Shown here: in pieces, positions 17,179 through 25,385 of the stretch
How positions within the stretch are numbered: the first letter of the stretch is position 1
How the letters are laid out: every line of letters starts with the position of its first letter
Assembly: GCF_022829605.1 (NCBI RefSeq)
Contig: NZ_JAKSYD010000290.1
Location: forward strand, 1 to 47,566
DNA: 47,566 nt
Direction of reading: 5' to 3'
DNA from: Methylobacterium sp. E-065
GTDB taxonomy: Bacteria; Pseudomonadota; Alphaproteobacteria; Rhizobiales; Beijerinckiaceae
Translations under genes and position numbers: made by a program
The notes under the pieces: model-generated
Databases searched by the model: none
What the model was told of the DNA's origin: nothing
Seen by the model: only the letters and a program-made list of their open reading frames with translations

Positions 17179-19622
17179 ACGTCCTCCTTGGCGGGGATGA
17201 CGGATGTGAACTGGTTGGCGGTCTTCGGCGCGACCGCTTCGAGCCACGGATCGACCGTGGCGGCGATCGAGGCCTCCATGGCCGCGTCGAGATCGGCGCA
17301 GATGCCTTCGCTGTCCTCCACCACGACGGCACGGACGCGCTCCAGGCCAATCCGCTCCATGAAGGTGTAGGTCCGCTCCTTCCACTTCGCGTTCTCGCGG
17401 TAAAATTGCATGAAGCGGCTGCCGATCAGCATCGCCTCAGTCTCATCTTTTGCGGTGAACAGCAGGTCGCCTTTGCGGATGTGGGCCCCGGCGGCCCCGC
17501 CGACGTAGATCTCCCACTTGCCGTCGCCGACCGCGACGAAGCCGACGTCTTTCACGTAGGCCTCGGAGCAGTTGCGCGGGCAGCCGGCGGTCGCGAGCTT
17601 CAGCTTGGCCGGACTGTCGATGCCGCGGTAGCGGCGCTCGATGCGCTGGGCGAAGCCCATGGAGTCGCCCAAGCCAAAGCGGCAGAAGTCGGTGCCGATG
17701 CAGCTCTTGCAGGTTCGATAGCTTTTGCCCCAGGCGTAGCCCGCTTTGAAGCCGAGATCGCTCCAGATCTTGGGCAGATCATCCTTCTTGAGGCCCACGA
17801 GGTCGACGCGCTGCCCGCCGGTCAGCTTCACCAACGGGACGTTGTACTTTTGTGCGACCTGCCCGATGCGCACCAGTTCGTCCGGCGTGCAGACGCCCCC
17901 GGGCATCTCCGGGATCACGGAGAATGTGCCGTCCTTTTGGATGTTGGCGTGAACGCGGTCGTTGATGAAGCGCGCGTCGCGCTCATCCTCGTACTCGCCC
18001 TTCCAGACGGTGATCAGCAAGGAGGCGAGCGCAGGCTTCGCGCTGGGATCCACCTCGCCATTCCCCAGCTCGCGGAACACCGAGGAGACCGACTTGAGGC
18101 CGCGGGCGACCACCTCCCGCATCAGCTCGGGCTTCCGCATTGGGATCGTCGGCACGTAGTAGTGGACGGACGGATCCTCCTCGACCTCACCGCCCAGGAG
18201 CCACGAGACGAGTTCGGTCACCTCGCCCTTACAGGCGCCGCAACCCATGCCGGCGCGAGTCTGGGCCATCACTGCCTTGGAGCTGCTGGCGCCGGCCACA
18301 ACAGAAGCGGCGATACCCGCCTTGGTCACGCCGTTGCAGTTGCAGACCTGGGTCTCAGCCGGCATCTCGTCGTAGGTGACTTTGGCGGAGGGCGTGCCGA
18401 GGTCGAACATCAGCGACAGCCGCTCCTCAGGGAGCGGCGCGTCCTGCGCGAAGGCCTGCATCAGAAACGGCGCCTTGCCGATGTCGCCCATCAGGATGCC
18501 GCCGACGAGCCGGCCGTCGCGCACGATCAGCTTCTTGTAGGTACCGCGCTTCGGCTCGGTAAACTGCACGACCTCGTCGTTGTCGTCCGTGGGATCGGTG
18601 ATGCCCATCGAGGCCAGCTCGACACCCATCACCTTTAGTTTCGTGGCGAGCTTGGAGCCGTGATAAGCCGCGTTAACATTGGTTCGGGTGACGTGCTCGG
18701 CGAAAACCTTTGCCTGCTCGTAGAGAGGCGCTACCAAGCCGTAGAGGCGCCCGCGGTGCTGCGCGCACTCCCCGACCACGTAGATGTCGCGGTCGTCGAG
18801 AGACTGCATATGGTCGTTGACGACGATGGCTCGTTCGACGGTCAGCCCCGATAATTGGCCAATCTCAGAGTTCGGCCGAATCCCGGCCGCGACGAGGACG
18901 AGGTCGCACGGCAGTTCAGTGCCGTCCTTGAACCGTAGCCCTTCGACCTTGTCGGTGCCCAGAACTTCAGTGGTGAGCTTCGACGTGTGGACCCGGATGT
19001 CCATGCCCTCAATGGTCTTCTTCAGGATGCCGCCTGCGGCCACGTCGAGCTGCATTTCCATGAGGTGACCGGCAAGATGGACCACGTGCGACTCGCAGCC
19101 CAGCACGGTCATGCTGCGGGCGGCCTCAAGGCCGAGAAGGCCGCCGCCGATTGTGACAGCGATCTTGCTGCGTCGGGCGTAGTCGACGATCTGCTGGCAA
19201 TCCGCGATGGTCCGGTAGCCGAAAACGCCGGGCTTGAGGCTGCCGTCCTCCATCCGCACGCCCTGCATGGGCGGGATGAAGGCGCGGCTGCCGGTAGCGA
19301 TCATCAGCTTGTCGTAGCGCGCCCGCACGCCTCCATTCGAGATCACTATCTTGGCCGCGCGGTCGATCTTCTCGACGCGGTGACCGGCATGGAGCGTGAT
19401 GCCGTTCTCGGCATACCAGGACAGCGGATTCATGGTGATCCCGTCGGCGTCCTGGATCCCGTTCAGGATCTCGGAGAGCAGGATACGGTTGTAATTGCCG
19501 TAGGGCTCCTCGCCGAACATCACGATGTCGAACATCTCGGCGCCGCCCCGCGCCAGCACCTCCTCGACGGCGCGCGCGCCGGCCATGCCGTTACCGACGA
19601 CCACTAGTTTTTGTTTGCTCAT
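17175..19622 (-). CDS. nirB: Assimilatory nitrite reductase [NAD(P)H] large subunit NirB
   Basis: An 815-residue cytoplasmic enzyme of normal family length. An FAD motif is at the N-terminus (VVVGNGMAGARAVEE, 7-21) and an NAD motif at VTIGGGLLGLEAARS (156-170). A BFD-like [2Fe-2S] site has C427, C429, C461 and C464. The siroheme/[4Fe-4S] site is formed by C641, C647 (CIGTDFC), C681 and C685 (GCPRNCSEAYVKD). It reduces nitrite to ammonium with NAD(P)H. Nitrate reductase and nitrate transport genes are not in this window, so it may serve nitrite from elsewhere or a split regulon. It begins 51 bases after an unknown gene and overlaps nirD. Confidence 0.97.
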   Translation of the reverse strand: MSKQKLVVVGNGMAGARAVEEVLARGGAEMFDIVMFGEEPYGNYNRILLSEILNGIQDADGITMNPLSWYAENGITLHAGHRVEKIDRAAKIVISNGGVRARYDKLMIATGSRAFIPPMQGVRMEDGSLKPGVFGYRTIADCQQIVDYARRSKIAVTIGGGLLGLEAARSMTVLGCESHVVHLAGHLMEMQLDVAAGGILKKTIEGMDIRVHTSKLTTEVLGTDKVEGLRFKDGTELPCDLVLVAAGIRPNSEIGQLSGLTVERAIVVNDHMQSLDDRDIYVVGECAQHRGRLYGLVAPLYEQAKVFAEHVTRTNVNAAYHGSKLATKLKVMGVELASMGITDPTDDNDEVVQFTEPKRGTYKKLIVRDGRLVGGILMGDIGKAPFLMQAFAQDAPLPEERLSLMFDLGTPSAKVTYDEMPAETQVCNCNGVTKAGIAASVVAGASSSKAVMAQTRAGMGCGACKGEVTELVSWLLGGEVEEDPSVHYYVPTIPMRKPELMREVVARGLKSVSSVFRELGNGEVDPSAKPALASLLITVWKGEYEDERDARFINDRVHANIQKDGTFSVIPEMPGGVCTPDELVRIGQVAQKYNVPLVKLTGGQRVDLVGLKKDDLPKIWSDLGFKAGYAWGKSYRTCKSCIGTDFCRFGLGDSMGFAQRIERRYRGIDSPAKLKLATAGCPRNCSEAYVKDVGFVAVGDGKWEIYVGGAAGAHIRKGDLLFTAKDETEAMLIGSRFMQFYRENAKWKERTYTFMERIGLERVRAVVVEDSEGICADLDAAMEASIAATVDPWLEAVAPKTANQFTSVIPAKEDV

Positions 19623-19673
19623 AGGTCCGTCCTGCTCCGCCGCTCGGATGACGATCCGTCTGTTTGCTAGCGC

Positions 19674-20021
19674 TCAGATTTCGAGGAGACCGACGTCGAT
19701 CACGACCTGACCCGTTGCTCCCTCGGGGGCGGACAGGTGGATCTCGACCTTCGTGTCCGGCGGCAAGTCTTCGACGATGGTCAAAGGCACGTTCATGCCG
19801 GCCTTGGCGCCGACCGGCAGGTAGCGGGCGGCCTTTCCAGCGATGACGAGCGAGAGGCAGACCAATTCCGACCCTGAATTGCCGGCACGCAGATAGACGA
19901 ACTGCGCGCGCTTGGTGCTCGGAACCGTGTAGATCAGCGTCGAGGCCAGGAGGGCTGATCGGTCGAGTCCGGCACCCGAGTAATCGAATACGCCCTGAAG
20001 GAACTTCGGGATGGATTCCAT
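19674..20021 (-). CDS. Conserved-looking hypothetical protein upstream of nirB
   Basis: 115 residues from the ATG at 20021, preceded by AAGGAAC. I do not recognise the family. The sequence starts MESIPKFLQGVFDYSGAGLD and is rich in alternating hydrophobic residues (TLIYTVPSTKRAQFVYLRAG, ELVCLSLVIAG, QVVIDVGLLEI), which suggests a small all-beta sandwich without signal peptide or membrane helix. Codon use is like the neighbouring nir genes, and it sits 51 bases ahead of nirB on the same strand, probably first in the nirBD operon. It could be an accessory factor for nitrite reduction; nothing in the sequence proves this. Confidence 0.75.
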   Translation of the reverse strand: MESIPKFLQGVFDYSGAGLDRSALLASTLIYTVPSTKRAQFVYLRAGNSGSELVCLSLVIAGKAARYLPVGAKAGMNVPLTIVEDLPPDTKVEIHLSAPEGATGQVVIDVGLLEI

Positions 20022-20065
20022 GATGCTGTTCCTTGGCTGAGGCTCAGAGCCGTAACCTCGTGTCA

Positions 20066-20082
20066 TCCCTGCGATGCAGGGA
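20066..20082. promoter_or_regulatory. Hairpin in the leader of the nitrite operon
   Basis: Perfect 7-bp arms TCCCTGC and GCAGGGA around GAT, with further partial pairing (GTGTCA with TCACAC) outside. It lies 45 bases upstream of the first gene of the nir operon, so it could be part of its 5' leader or an operator. It does not show the hexanucleotide loop expected for ANTAR control. Confidence 0.35.
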
Positions 20083-20415
20083 CGTCACACTGAAGAGTAG
20101 GGGCTGATCGCTGAAGCGAAGCAGCAGTTGTCGAGAGGTCGAGTGCATCGTGTGGGCGTATCTAGCGATATTTTACAACAGTTTTTTGGGGTGAATTCCT
20201 CAATATCCCAGTCAATTCGTCCAACAGTATTTGCATCTCAAGGCCTCTCATACGACATGCGCCACATCCGTAGTTGAGCGTCATCCATGGCTCGCCCGCA
20301 CAGCTTGCACGGGATGCCCATGTCTGAACTATCCCCGGACCGGGAATTGTATGAGCCGATCGCAAAATGTCGGCGACCAGCCAGAACCTGGCTGTAAGAA
20401 ACGACTGTTTGGTAC

Positions 20416-20432
20416 CGTTCCAAGTTGGAACG
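20416..20432. promoter_or_regulatory. 17-base perfect palindrome, candidate operator
   Basis: CGTTCCAA, one base, TTGGAACG. Such symmetry fits a dimeric regulator site, but no adjacent gene start explains it. It may be a leftover from rearrangement. Confidence 0.3.
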
Positions 20433-20599
20433 CTAATCTATATTTGGCTATCGTCGAGCAACAATTTTAAGCCAACTGCCTTCCACGAGAGACATTTGCT
20501 CACTTTGCCGGCATCAGTAACATGCACGTAATAGCAAATTCTATGAGGTTCCTGCGCAATCACATTATGGTCAGGCTGGTATATAAGGGAGTAGGCGGC

Positions 20600-20854
20600 T
20601 CAGATTGACCTCCAGAACCGCGGCGGATCGTGCTCTGGCATGAGCTGCCCATCGGATCGCGCCCAGCTTTGTTGGATTATCTGCGTGTTGCTAGGGTCGG
20701 TCGAAGCGGCGCTGGGCTGTGTAAAGCTAGCCTCGAACTCGGCGCGGCTGACAGTCAGCCGCAGGAGCACAGGCACGCCATCAAAAGGGGCGCCAGGCTT
20801 CATGTACTCGGGCACAAACGCCCATTCGACGTCATCACTCACGGGCAGCTTCAC
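20600..20854 (-). CDS. Possible small hypothetical protein or gene remnant
   Basis: 84 residues from a GTG start, which overlaps the stop of another short frame (GTGA). It reads MKLPVSDDVEWAFVPEYMKP and then PVLLRLTVSRAEFEASFTQP, which looks protein-like, but there is no recognised domain and no good ribosome-binding site. It lies in a stretch of gene remnants. I give it low confidence. Confidence 0.25.
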   Translation of the reverse strand: MKLPVSDDVEWAFVPEYMKPGAPFDGVPVLLRLTVSRAEFEASFTQPSAASTDPSNTQIIQQSWARSDGQLMPEHDPPRFWRSI

Positions 20855-20941
20855 ATCTCATCGCGCGGACGGCCACGCGATTTCCGCGGAGCAAAGATAA
20901 AGCCAGTCGATATGAGGCCATCCTCTTTTCCGGTCAGCTGC

Positions 20942-20969
20942 TCCGAAACCGACCGTTTGGTTTCGGCCA
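20942..20969. repeat. Dispersed hairpin repeat, copy 3
   Basis: A 28-base element related to 3671 and 16108. Arms are CCGAAACC and GGTTTCGG, fully paired. Compared with copy 2 both arms have changed together (GCGG/CCGC to ACC/GGT), keeping the stem. Confidence 0.65.
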
Positions 20970-21185
20970 GGGCCCAGCTAAATTGGCGGTCGCCTTTGAA
21001 CGGCTGGGTTGGGTGGTTTCCGGCCTGTCTGGTTTCGGGGATGATATGGCTGATAATTGCCATGCGGACCTCGGTCGTCCTCAACTGCTTCCTGAGCGCA
21101 GCGGCCAAATCCCTCTTAGGCACGGGGATCCGTTCGCCGGGGCCTACGGGGTATTTAAGGAATAAAACTCTAGATGGAGCCGTCG

Positions 21186-21656
21186 ATGATCAGAATACTG
21201 GGCTCCCAACCCTATAGAACATTCACCACCATCATAATTGCCATTATTGGCATGAAGTTATTATCGAAATATTTATCTTATAAGATCGATTTTATTTCAG
21301 CGCGTCCTATATCTAATCCCAATGATATTATCGGCAATTGGAAAAATGACGGCTGGGATTTTATAAGCATATATAGACATTCTGATAAATATGGAATCAA
21401 TGAAAACGTCCTTGGATTTGGCGATGTTGTCGATCTAGTTCATCAAAATGAGGGGTTGTATGTATTGCAATTCTTCGGAAAAGAAAGCAAATGTCTTGTA
21501 ATTATCTATACAGATGAAAGCGACCGTCTCTTCTTTTATAGGCAGTTTTATTGGTCTTTTTCCGAAATAGCTGAAAAACTGACACCAATCATACGGCTAA
21601 CTACATGCGAATATATCACAAGAGGACCTTTCTATCGATACAAAGTATCAAAATAA
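21186..21656 (+). CDS. AT-rich orphan protein with one N-terminal membrane helix
   Basis: 156 residues from the ATG at 21186, which follows GGAG at good spacing; another ATG lies four codons earlier. I recognise no family. Residues about 10-25 (FTTIIIAIIGMKLLSKYL) form a likely membrane anchor. The rest is a compact, aromatic-rich domain with GNWKNDGWDFISIYRHSDKYG and LYVLQFFGKESKCLVIIYTDESDRLFFYRQFYWSF, suggesting a beta-rich fold. Base composition and codon use (many AAA, ATA, TTA codons) differ sharply from the GC-rich surroundings, so recent transfer from an AT-rich source is likely. It stands alone on this strand. Confidence 0.7.
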   Translation: MIRILGSQPYRTFTTIIIAIIGMKLLSKYLSYKIDFISARPISNPNDIIGNWKNDGWDFISIYRHSDKYGINENVLGFGDVVDLVHQNEGLYVLQFFGKESKCLVIIYTDESDRLFFYRQFYWSFSEIAEKLTPIIRLTTCEYITRGPFYRYKVSK

Positions 21657-22039
21657 TATTCCCAAAAATCATTGTAATATTGATTTATAGTTATATTGTA
21701 AATTTTCGAATACTGGATTTATCAAGGAGATGACGGGATTTTAGTCTGGAGAAACGTCGTTCTAATCCGAGCCTGCACACGTTCCATTTTTCCGACCTTG
21801 CTCCCCGCTTTGCTCTAAACTACCCACAACCCGACCGCAGCGAGCTTTCCCAATACCCCCGCCAGAACCTCCTTCAGGTGCACCGCATCCCGGCGCCACG
21901 TCCCACCAATCCTCTCGGCTCTCCGGGACCGGATTGACGTTGTCGTCGATCACGATATTGCCGAGCATGTGGCCTCCGGGCTTCTCTTGCGTCTGCATAT
22001 AGGAGCGGTAGCGTTGGTCGTGAACGACCGAGTTGGGTC

Positions 22040-22221
22040 GAGGCTGTGTCAAAACTCGAACGCTATCGGCCCTCGTAGAAAAACGTTCTCTCGAAGCAGG
22101 GTGGCATCGGCCTGAGGGGCCTCTCAATGCCATCAGTCAGTTGCGCCAGAGATCCCTCCCGGCCGCTGCGGAGACATTTGTTCTACGGTTTCCCAGCACA
22201 TCCGAGCTTCGACACAGCCTC
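22040..22221. mobile_element. 182-bp MITE-like element with terminal inverted repeats
   Basis: The left end GAGGCTGTGTCAAAACTCG (22040-22058) matches the reverse complement of the right end (22203-22221) at 17 of 19 positions, with the outer 11 perfect. Both ends are flanked by GGTC (22036-22039 and 22222-22225), a 4-bp target duplication. The ends resemble those of IS5-family elements. There is no transposase inside, so it would move only with help from a full-length relative. Confidence 0.7.
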
Positions 22222-22264
22222 GGTCGCAAGCAGCCGACGCTCGATCAGTGCTTGAACGAAAGAA

Positions 22265-22286
22265 GGCCGCTCCCGAAGGAGCGGCC
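22265..22286. terminator. Strong hairpin, possible terminator
   Basis: Perfect 9-bp arms GGCCGCTCC and GGAGCGGCC around CGAA. There is no U-tract on either side. It is not directly behind a confident gene, so it may instead belong to a small structured RNA. Confidence 0.4.
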
Positions 22287-22331
22287 AGTCATGGGAGGAA
22301 ACGCCCACGAGGGGCTGCACGGGTTGAGACG

Positions 22332-22359
22332 TGCAGCGCAGCAACAATTGTGCGCTGCA
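22332..22359. other. Second hairpin close to the first
   Basis: Perfect 9-bp arms TGCAGCGCA and TGCGCTGCA with a 10-base loop. With the hairpin at 22265 it makes a roughly 95-base structured non-coding stretch of unknown role. Confidence 0.35.
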
Positions 22360-22655
22360 GTCGTTCCAGGGCGTTTAGTTGCTGCCGGAAGCCCCACGAT
22401 TGGCGGCTTTGGGGACGTGAGTTGGGTGATTTAGGCGACCGGGTTGGGTCGGATCCGGAATGGCTGCTGAGGGTGGTTTCCTGCCCGTCCGCTTCCGAGC
22501 GGCAGAGGCATCAGAGCGGACGTCGCAGTCCCGCCCGCTCACGCCCCTTTGCGGAAGCTGGGAACGTCCGCATCCAGGTGGTCTAATCGGCTCATGCGGG
22601 CTGTCGCTCGACGTTGAGATGGAGCGGTTTGCAGTCTGCTGCACCAAGGCCACAT

Positions 22656-23561
22656 CTACGTGGGCCTCGTTGCTCTGACGATAAGGTCATCCACGCGCGA
22701 TAGGAACAGCCGGAGAAGCTCGGGCGCGTGTTCCTTCCGGTAGCCGAGCACGAGGTCGATCCCCGGAGGTTCCCCATCCATGGTCAGAGGGCGGCTCACG
22801 ACCGACCAGGGCAGGAAGTTGCGGGCGTAGGCCGGCAGCAGGGAGACGCCCCGGGTCGACGAGACCAGCGACATCGCCATCGACAGGTTGTCCACCTCGT
22901 GCGCTGGCGTAATGCCCACGCCCGACCGGGCGAGGACCTCGTCGATGACCAGCCGCAGGGTCGGAGCCGTTCGGGAGACGATGATGAACGGGTCTTCGGT
23001 CAAGTCTTGGAGGCGGACCGTTTCCCGTGACACCAGCCGATGGTCGCTGGGCAGGATGACCACCAGCGGGTCCCGCGTGAGCAGCACGAAGGCGAGGTCG
23101 GGCAGGTCCGGCTCGTGCCGCATGAACGCGGCGTCCACTGTGCCCTGCATCAGGGCGGCGGCCAGATCCGGCGAGGTCTGGCTGGAGATGGTGACGTCCA
23201 CGTCCGGTAAGACGTCCCGGAGAACGCACATCGCCCCGGCCAGCCAGTCGACCTCGTAGCCGGTCAGGAAGCCAAGCACGAACGTGGCCTTGGCCGGCCG
23301 CGCCGCCCGGCGGGCCGCCTCCGTGGCAGCCTGCACTTGCCCGAGCGCCAGGCGCGCGTGCTCCAGGAAGGCGCGGCCGGCTTCGGTCAGTTCCACGCCG
23401 CGCACCGACCGGCTGAGCAGCGGCACGCCGACCTCGTACTCAAGGTCCCGGATCTGCCGGCTGAGGGACGGTTGGGCCGTGTGCAGGCGCCGCTCGGCGG
23501 CCAGCGTCAGGCTACCTTCCTCGGCCACGGCCACGAAGTAGCGCAAGTGCCGCAGTTCCAC
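22656..23561 (-). CDS. LysR-family transcriptional regulator
   Basis: A 301-residue regulator. The N-terminal winged helix MELRHLRYFVAVAEEGSLTLAAERRLHTAQPSLSRQI is the textbook LysR start, most like the HcaR/CatR branch that uses LRHLRYFVAVAEE. The C-terminal effector domain starts FVLGFLTGYEVDWL. It begins at a GTG (23561) with a GGAG box before it. It is divergent from the SDR gene at 23726, 164 bases apart, so it most likely controls that SDR-DUF427 pair in response to a small ligand. The effector is unknown. Confidence 0.93.
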   Translation of the reverse strand: MELRHLRYFVAVAEEGSLTLAAERRLHTAQPSLSRQIRDLEYEVGVPLLSRSVRGVELTEAGRAFLEHARLALGQVQAATEAARRAARPAKATFVLGFLTGYEVDWLAGAMCVLRDVLPDVDVTISSQTSPDLAAALMQGTVDAAFMRHEPDLPDLAFVLLTRDPLVVILPSDHRLVSRETVRLQDLTEDPFIIVSRTAPTLRLVIDEVLARSGVGITPAHEVDNLSMAMSLVSSTRGVSLLPAYARNFLPWSVVSRPLTMDGEPPGIDLVLGYRKEHAPELLRLFLSRVDDLIVRATRPT

Positions 23562-23725
23562 GCCGACGCTCCATGCCCGCGAGATATGCCCCCCAGCCTA
23601 CAAAGTCTTTTTCGTACCCACCAGCGACGCTTAGTTAAGTCTTCAACAGCGGCGCTCCTGCGCTGCCAGGACCGGAACGAAGTGCTTGCAGCACAACGCG
23701 TCTGCCGGTCCGATGGAGACGGATC

Positions 23726-24472
23726 ATGACCAAGCAAGTCGTACTGATCACCGGCGCCCTGACTGGCATCGGTCGCGCCGCCGCCCAGGGCTTCGCCAAG
23801 GCCGGGAACACCGTCGTCATCTCCGGCCGGCATGAAGAGGCTGGGCAGGCTCTCGCCGCCGAACTGCGAGAGACCGGTTCGGACGCGGCCTTCATCCGGG
23901 CCGACGTACGCCACGAGGAGGAGGTCGCCCGCCTCGTCGACCGAGTGGTCGAGCGCTTCGGGCGCCTGGACGCGGCGGTCAACAACGCCGGCACCGAGGG
24001 GTGGCCGGGACCCGTGATCGAGCAGAGCGCGGAGAGCTACGCGGCGACCTTCGACACCAACGTGCTCGGCACGCTGCTGAGCATGAAGCACGAACTGCGC
24101 GTCATGCAGCCGCAAGGGGCAGGCAGTATCATCAACATCTCGTCGACCTATGGCCACGGCGGGGCAGCCGGCGCTTCGATCTACGCGGCCAGCAAGCACG
24201 CGGTGGAAGGCTTGACTAAGTCCGCCGCCCTGGAGGCTGCGGGCTCGGGCGTGCGCGTGAACGCCGTGGCTCCGGGGCCGACCGACACCGGCATGCTCGA
24301 CCGCTTCACCGGCGGCGCCGAGCGCAAGGCCGGCCTCGTCTCCGGCGTCCCGCTGCGTCGTGTGGGCGACCCCGACGAGGTCGCGAACGCCATCGTGTTC
24401 CTGGCCTCGGACCGCTCCTCGTTCACGACCGGACAGATCCTGTCCGTGGACGGCGGCAAGTCCGCCGCCTGA
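23726..24472 (+). CDS. SDR-family NAD(P)-dependent oxidoreductase
   Basis: A 248-residue classical short-chain dehydrogenase. The cofactor motif TGALTGIGRAAA (residues 9-20), NNAG (about 89-92), the catalytic serine in INISSTYGHGG and the YAASK motif with Tyr and Lys are all present. The C-terminal FTTGQILSVDGGKSA is typical. It would oxidise or reduce an alcohol/ketone in the cytoplasm. It is divergent from a LysR gene and 35 bases ahead of a DUF427 gene. A second, broken SDR gene lies at 25035, with a different N-terminal sequence. Confidence 0.94.
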   Translation: MTKQVVLITGALTGIGRAAAQGFAKAGNTVVISGRHEEAGQALAAELRETGSDAAFIRADVRHEEEVARLVDRVVERFGRLDAAVNNAGTEGWPGPVIEQSAESYAATFDTNVLGTLLSMKHELRVMQPQGAGSIINISSTYGHGGAAGASIYAASKHAVEGLTKSAALEAAGSGVRVNAVAPGPTDTGMLDRFTGGAERKAGLVSGVPLRRVGDPDEVANAIVFLASDRSSFTTGQILSVDGGKSAA

Positions 24473-24507
24473 CCAAGGCCCGGCACCGCGAAGCTCAGAA
24501 GGCAATC

Positions 24508-24909
24508 ATGGAACAGACGCTCAACACCGACGGCAAGCCAATCAAGGTTCCCGGCCCCGGCCACCCCATCGACATCACACCCAATCCCAACCGCGTGGTG
24601 GTGACGGTCGCCGGCCGGATCGTGGCAGACACCCGGGAAGCCCTGACCCTGCGCGAGGCGTCCTATCCGCCCATGCAGTACATCCCACGCAAGGACGTCG
24701 ATATGGCGCTGCTCACGAGCACCGAGCAAGCCACCTACTGCCCCTATAAGGGCGACTGCTCCTACCTCAGCATTCCGCTCGGCGGCGAGCGCTCGGTGAA
24801 CGCCGTCTGGTCCTACAAGGATCCTTACGAGGCGGTCGAGGCGATCAAGGACCACGTCGCCTTCTATCCCGACCGCATCGACGCCATCGAGGAGCGACCG
24901 GGGTCGTAG
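24508..24909 (+). CDS. DUF427 domain-containing protein
   Basis: A 133-residue protein with the DUF427 pattern: NRVVVTVAGRIVADTREALTLREASYPPMQYIPRKDV, then the conserved TYCPYKGDCSYLSI and the end block NAVWSYKDPYEAVEAIKDHVAFYPDRI. The fold is a small beta barrel and the biochemical role is not established. It follows the SDR gene closely on the same strand and is probably co-transcribed under the divergent LysR gene. It has no signal peptide. Confidence 0.92.
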   Translation: MEQTLNTDGKPIKVPGPGHPIDITPNPNRVVVTVAGRIVADTREALTLREASYPPMQYIPRKDVDMALLTSTEQATYCPYKGDCSYLSIPLGGERSVNAVWSYKDPYEAVEAIKDHVAFYPDRIDAIEERPGS

Positions 24910-25034
24910 ACCTTCCACCCCTCTCACTTTCCACCGCAACGAACAGCCCAGAACACCGACACCCCGCCGCCGACGCCTCCGCGTCGGCGAAGGCGATCGG
25001 CTGCGCTCATCCCCTGCCTGATCGGAGACCCGTC

Positions 25035-25247
25035 ATGACCAACCTCACCGGAAAGACCTCCCTCGTCACCGGCGGCTCGCGCGGCATCGGCCGTGCCGCC
25101 GCCCTCGCCCTTGCCAAGGCCGGTGCGCAGGTACTCGTCCACTATGGCCGAGCCGCAGACGAGGCCGACGCAGTGGTCGCCGAGATCCGTGCCGCCGGCG
25201 GCCGGGCCGAGAAAATCGGTGCGGACCTCTCGGACCCGAAGGGCGCC
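25035..25247 (+). pseudogene. SDR gene, 5' fragment only
   Basis: It starts well, with a GGAG box and ATG, and encodes TGKTSLVTGGSRGIGRAAAL, then AGAQVLVHYGRAADEADAVV, as in a normal SDR. It remains SDR-like up to about residue 71 (ADLSDPKGA). From about 25248 the sequence stops matching an SDR; the next bases belong to the reversed LysR fragment. The NNAG and YxxxK parts are missing, so no enzyme can be made. The frame happens to stay open to 25514. Confidence 0.8.
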
Positions 25248-25249
25248 CA

Positions 25250-25345
25250 CAGCGCCGACTTCGAGACCCCGAGTCGCGCGGCGGCCCGGGTGAAGCTGCC
25301 TGCATTCCGTCCCATGACGACATCCTCCACATGGCTCGGAGCCAT
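25250..25345 (-). pseudogene. LysR gene, N-terminal fragment
   Basis: On the minus strand the translation includes AGSFTRAAARLGVSKSAL, the typical LysR helix-turn-helix, from about 25345 down to 25250. It then runs straight into the reverse complement of the SDR fragment. The expected continuation (S-H-T-I-R-x-L-E) and the effector domain are missing. The first part (HVEDVVMGRN) is poorly conserved, so even the start may have decayed. It is head-to-head with the SDR fragment at a single breakpoint. Confidence 0.65.
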
Positions 25346-25385
25346 ACCTAGGGAGGACCACTTTTCAGGAGGCAGGCCACAACGA

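Larger units (their letters stand above)
20083..21185. other. Accessory intergenic stretch with reduced GC and gene remnants
   Basis: About 1.1 kb with several AT-rich patches (for example 20162-20200 and 20450-20590), unlike the GC-rich flanks. It should carry the nir promoter at its left end. Contents I can name are a 17-base palindrome (20416), a possible small gene (20600-20854) and a dispersed hairpin (20942). A minus-strand frame at 20851-21123 contains the repeat and is not credible as a gene. Confidence 0.45.
21657..22655. other. Non-coding accessory stretch with a MITE and hairpins
   Basis: About 1 kb with no convincing gene. It begins AT-rich after the orphan gene and becomes GC-rich. 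It holds a MITE-like element (22040-22221) and two hairpins (22265-22286, 22332-22359). The minus-strand frame 21762-22133 starts inside the MITE and has no recognisable content. Confidence 0.5.

Noticed and set aside
20851..21123. 90-residue minus-strand frame coupled to 20600-20854
   Set aside because: It contains the dispersed hairpin repeat and looks like chance reading of non-coding DNA.
21762..22133. 123-residue minus-strand frame
   Set aside because: It starts inside the MITE, has no recognised domain and no good start signal.
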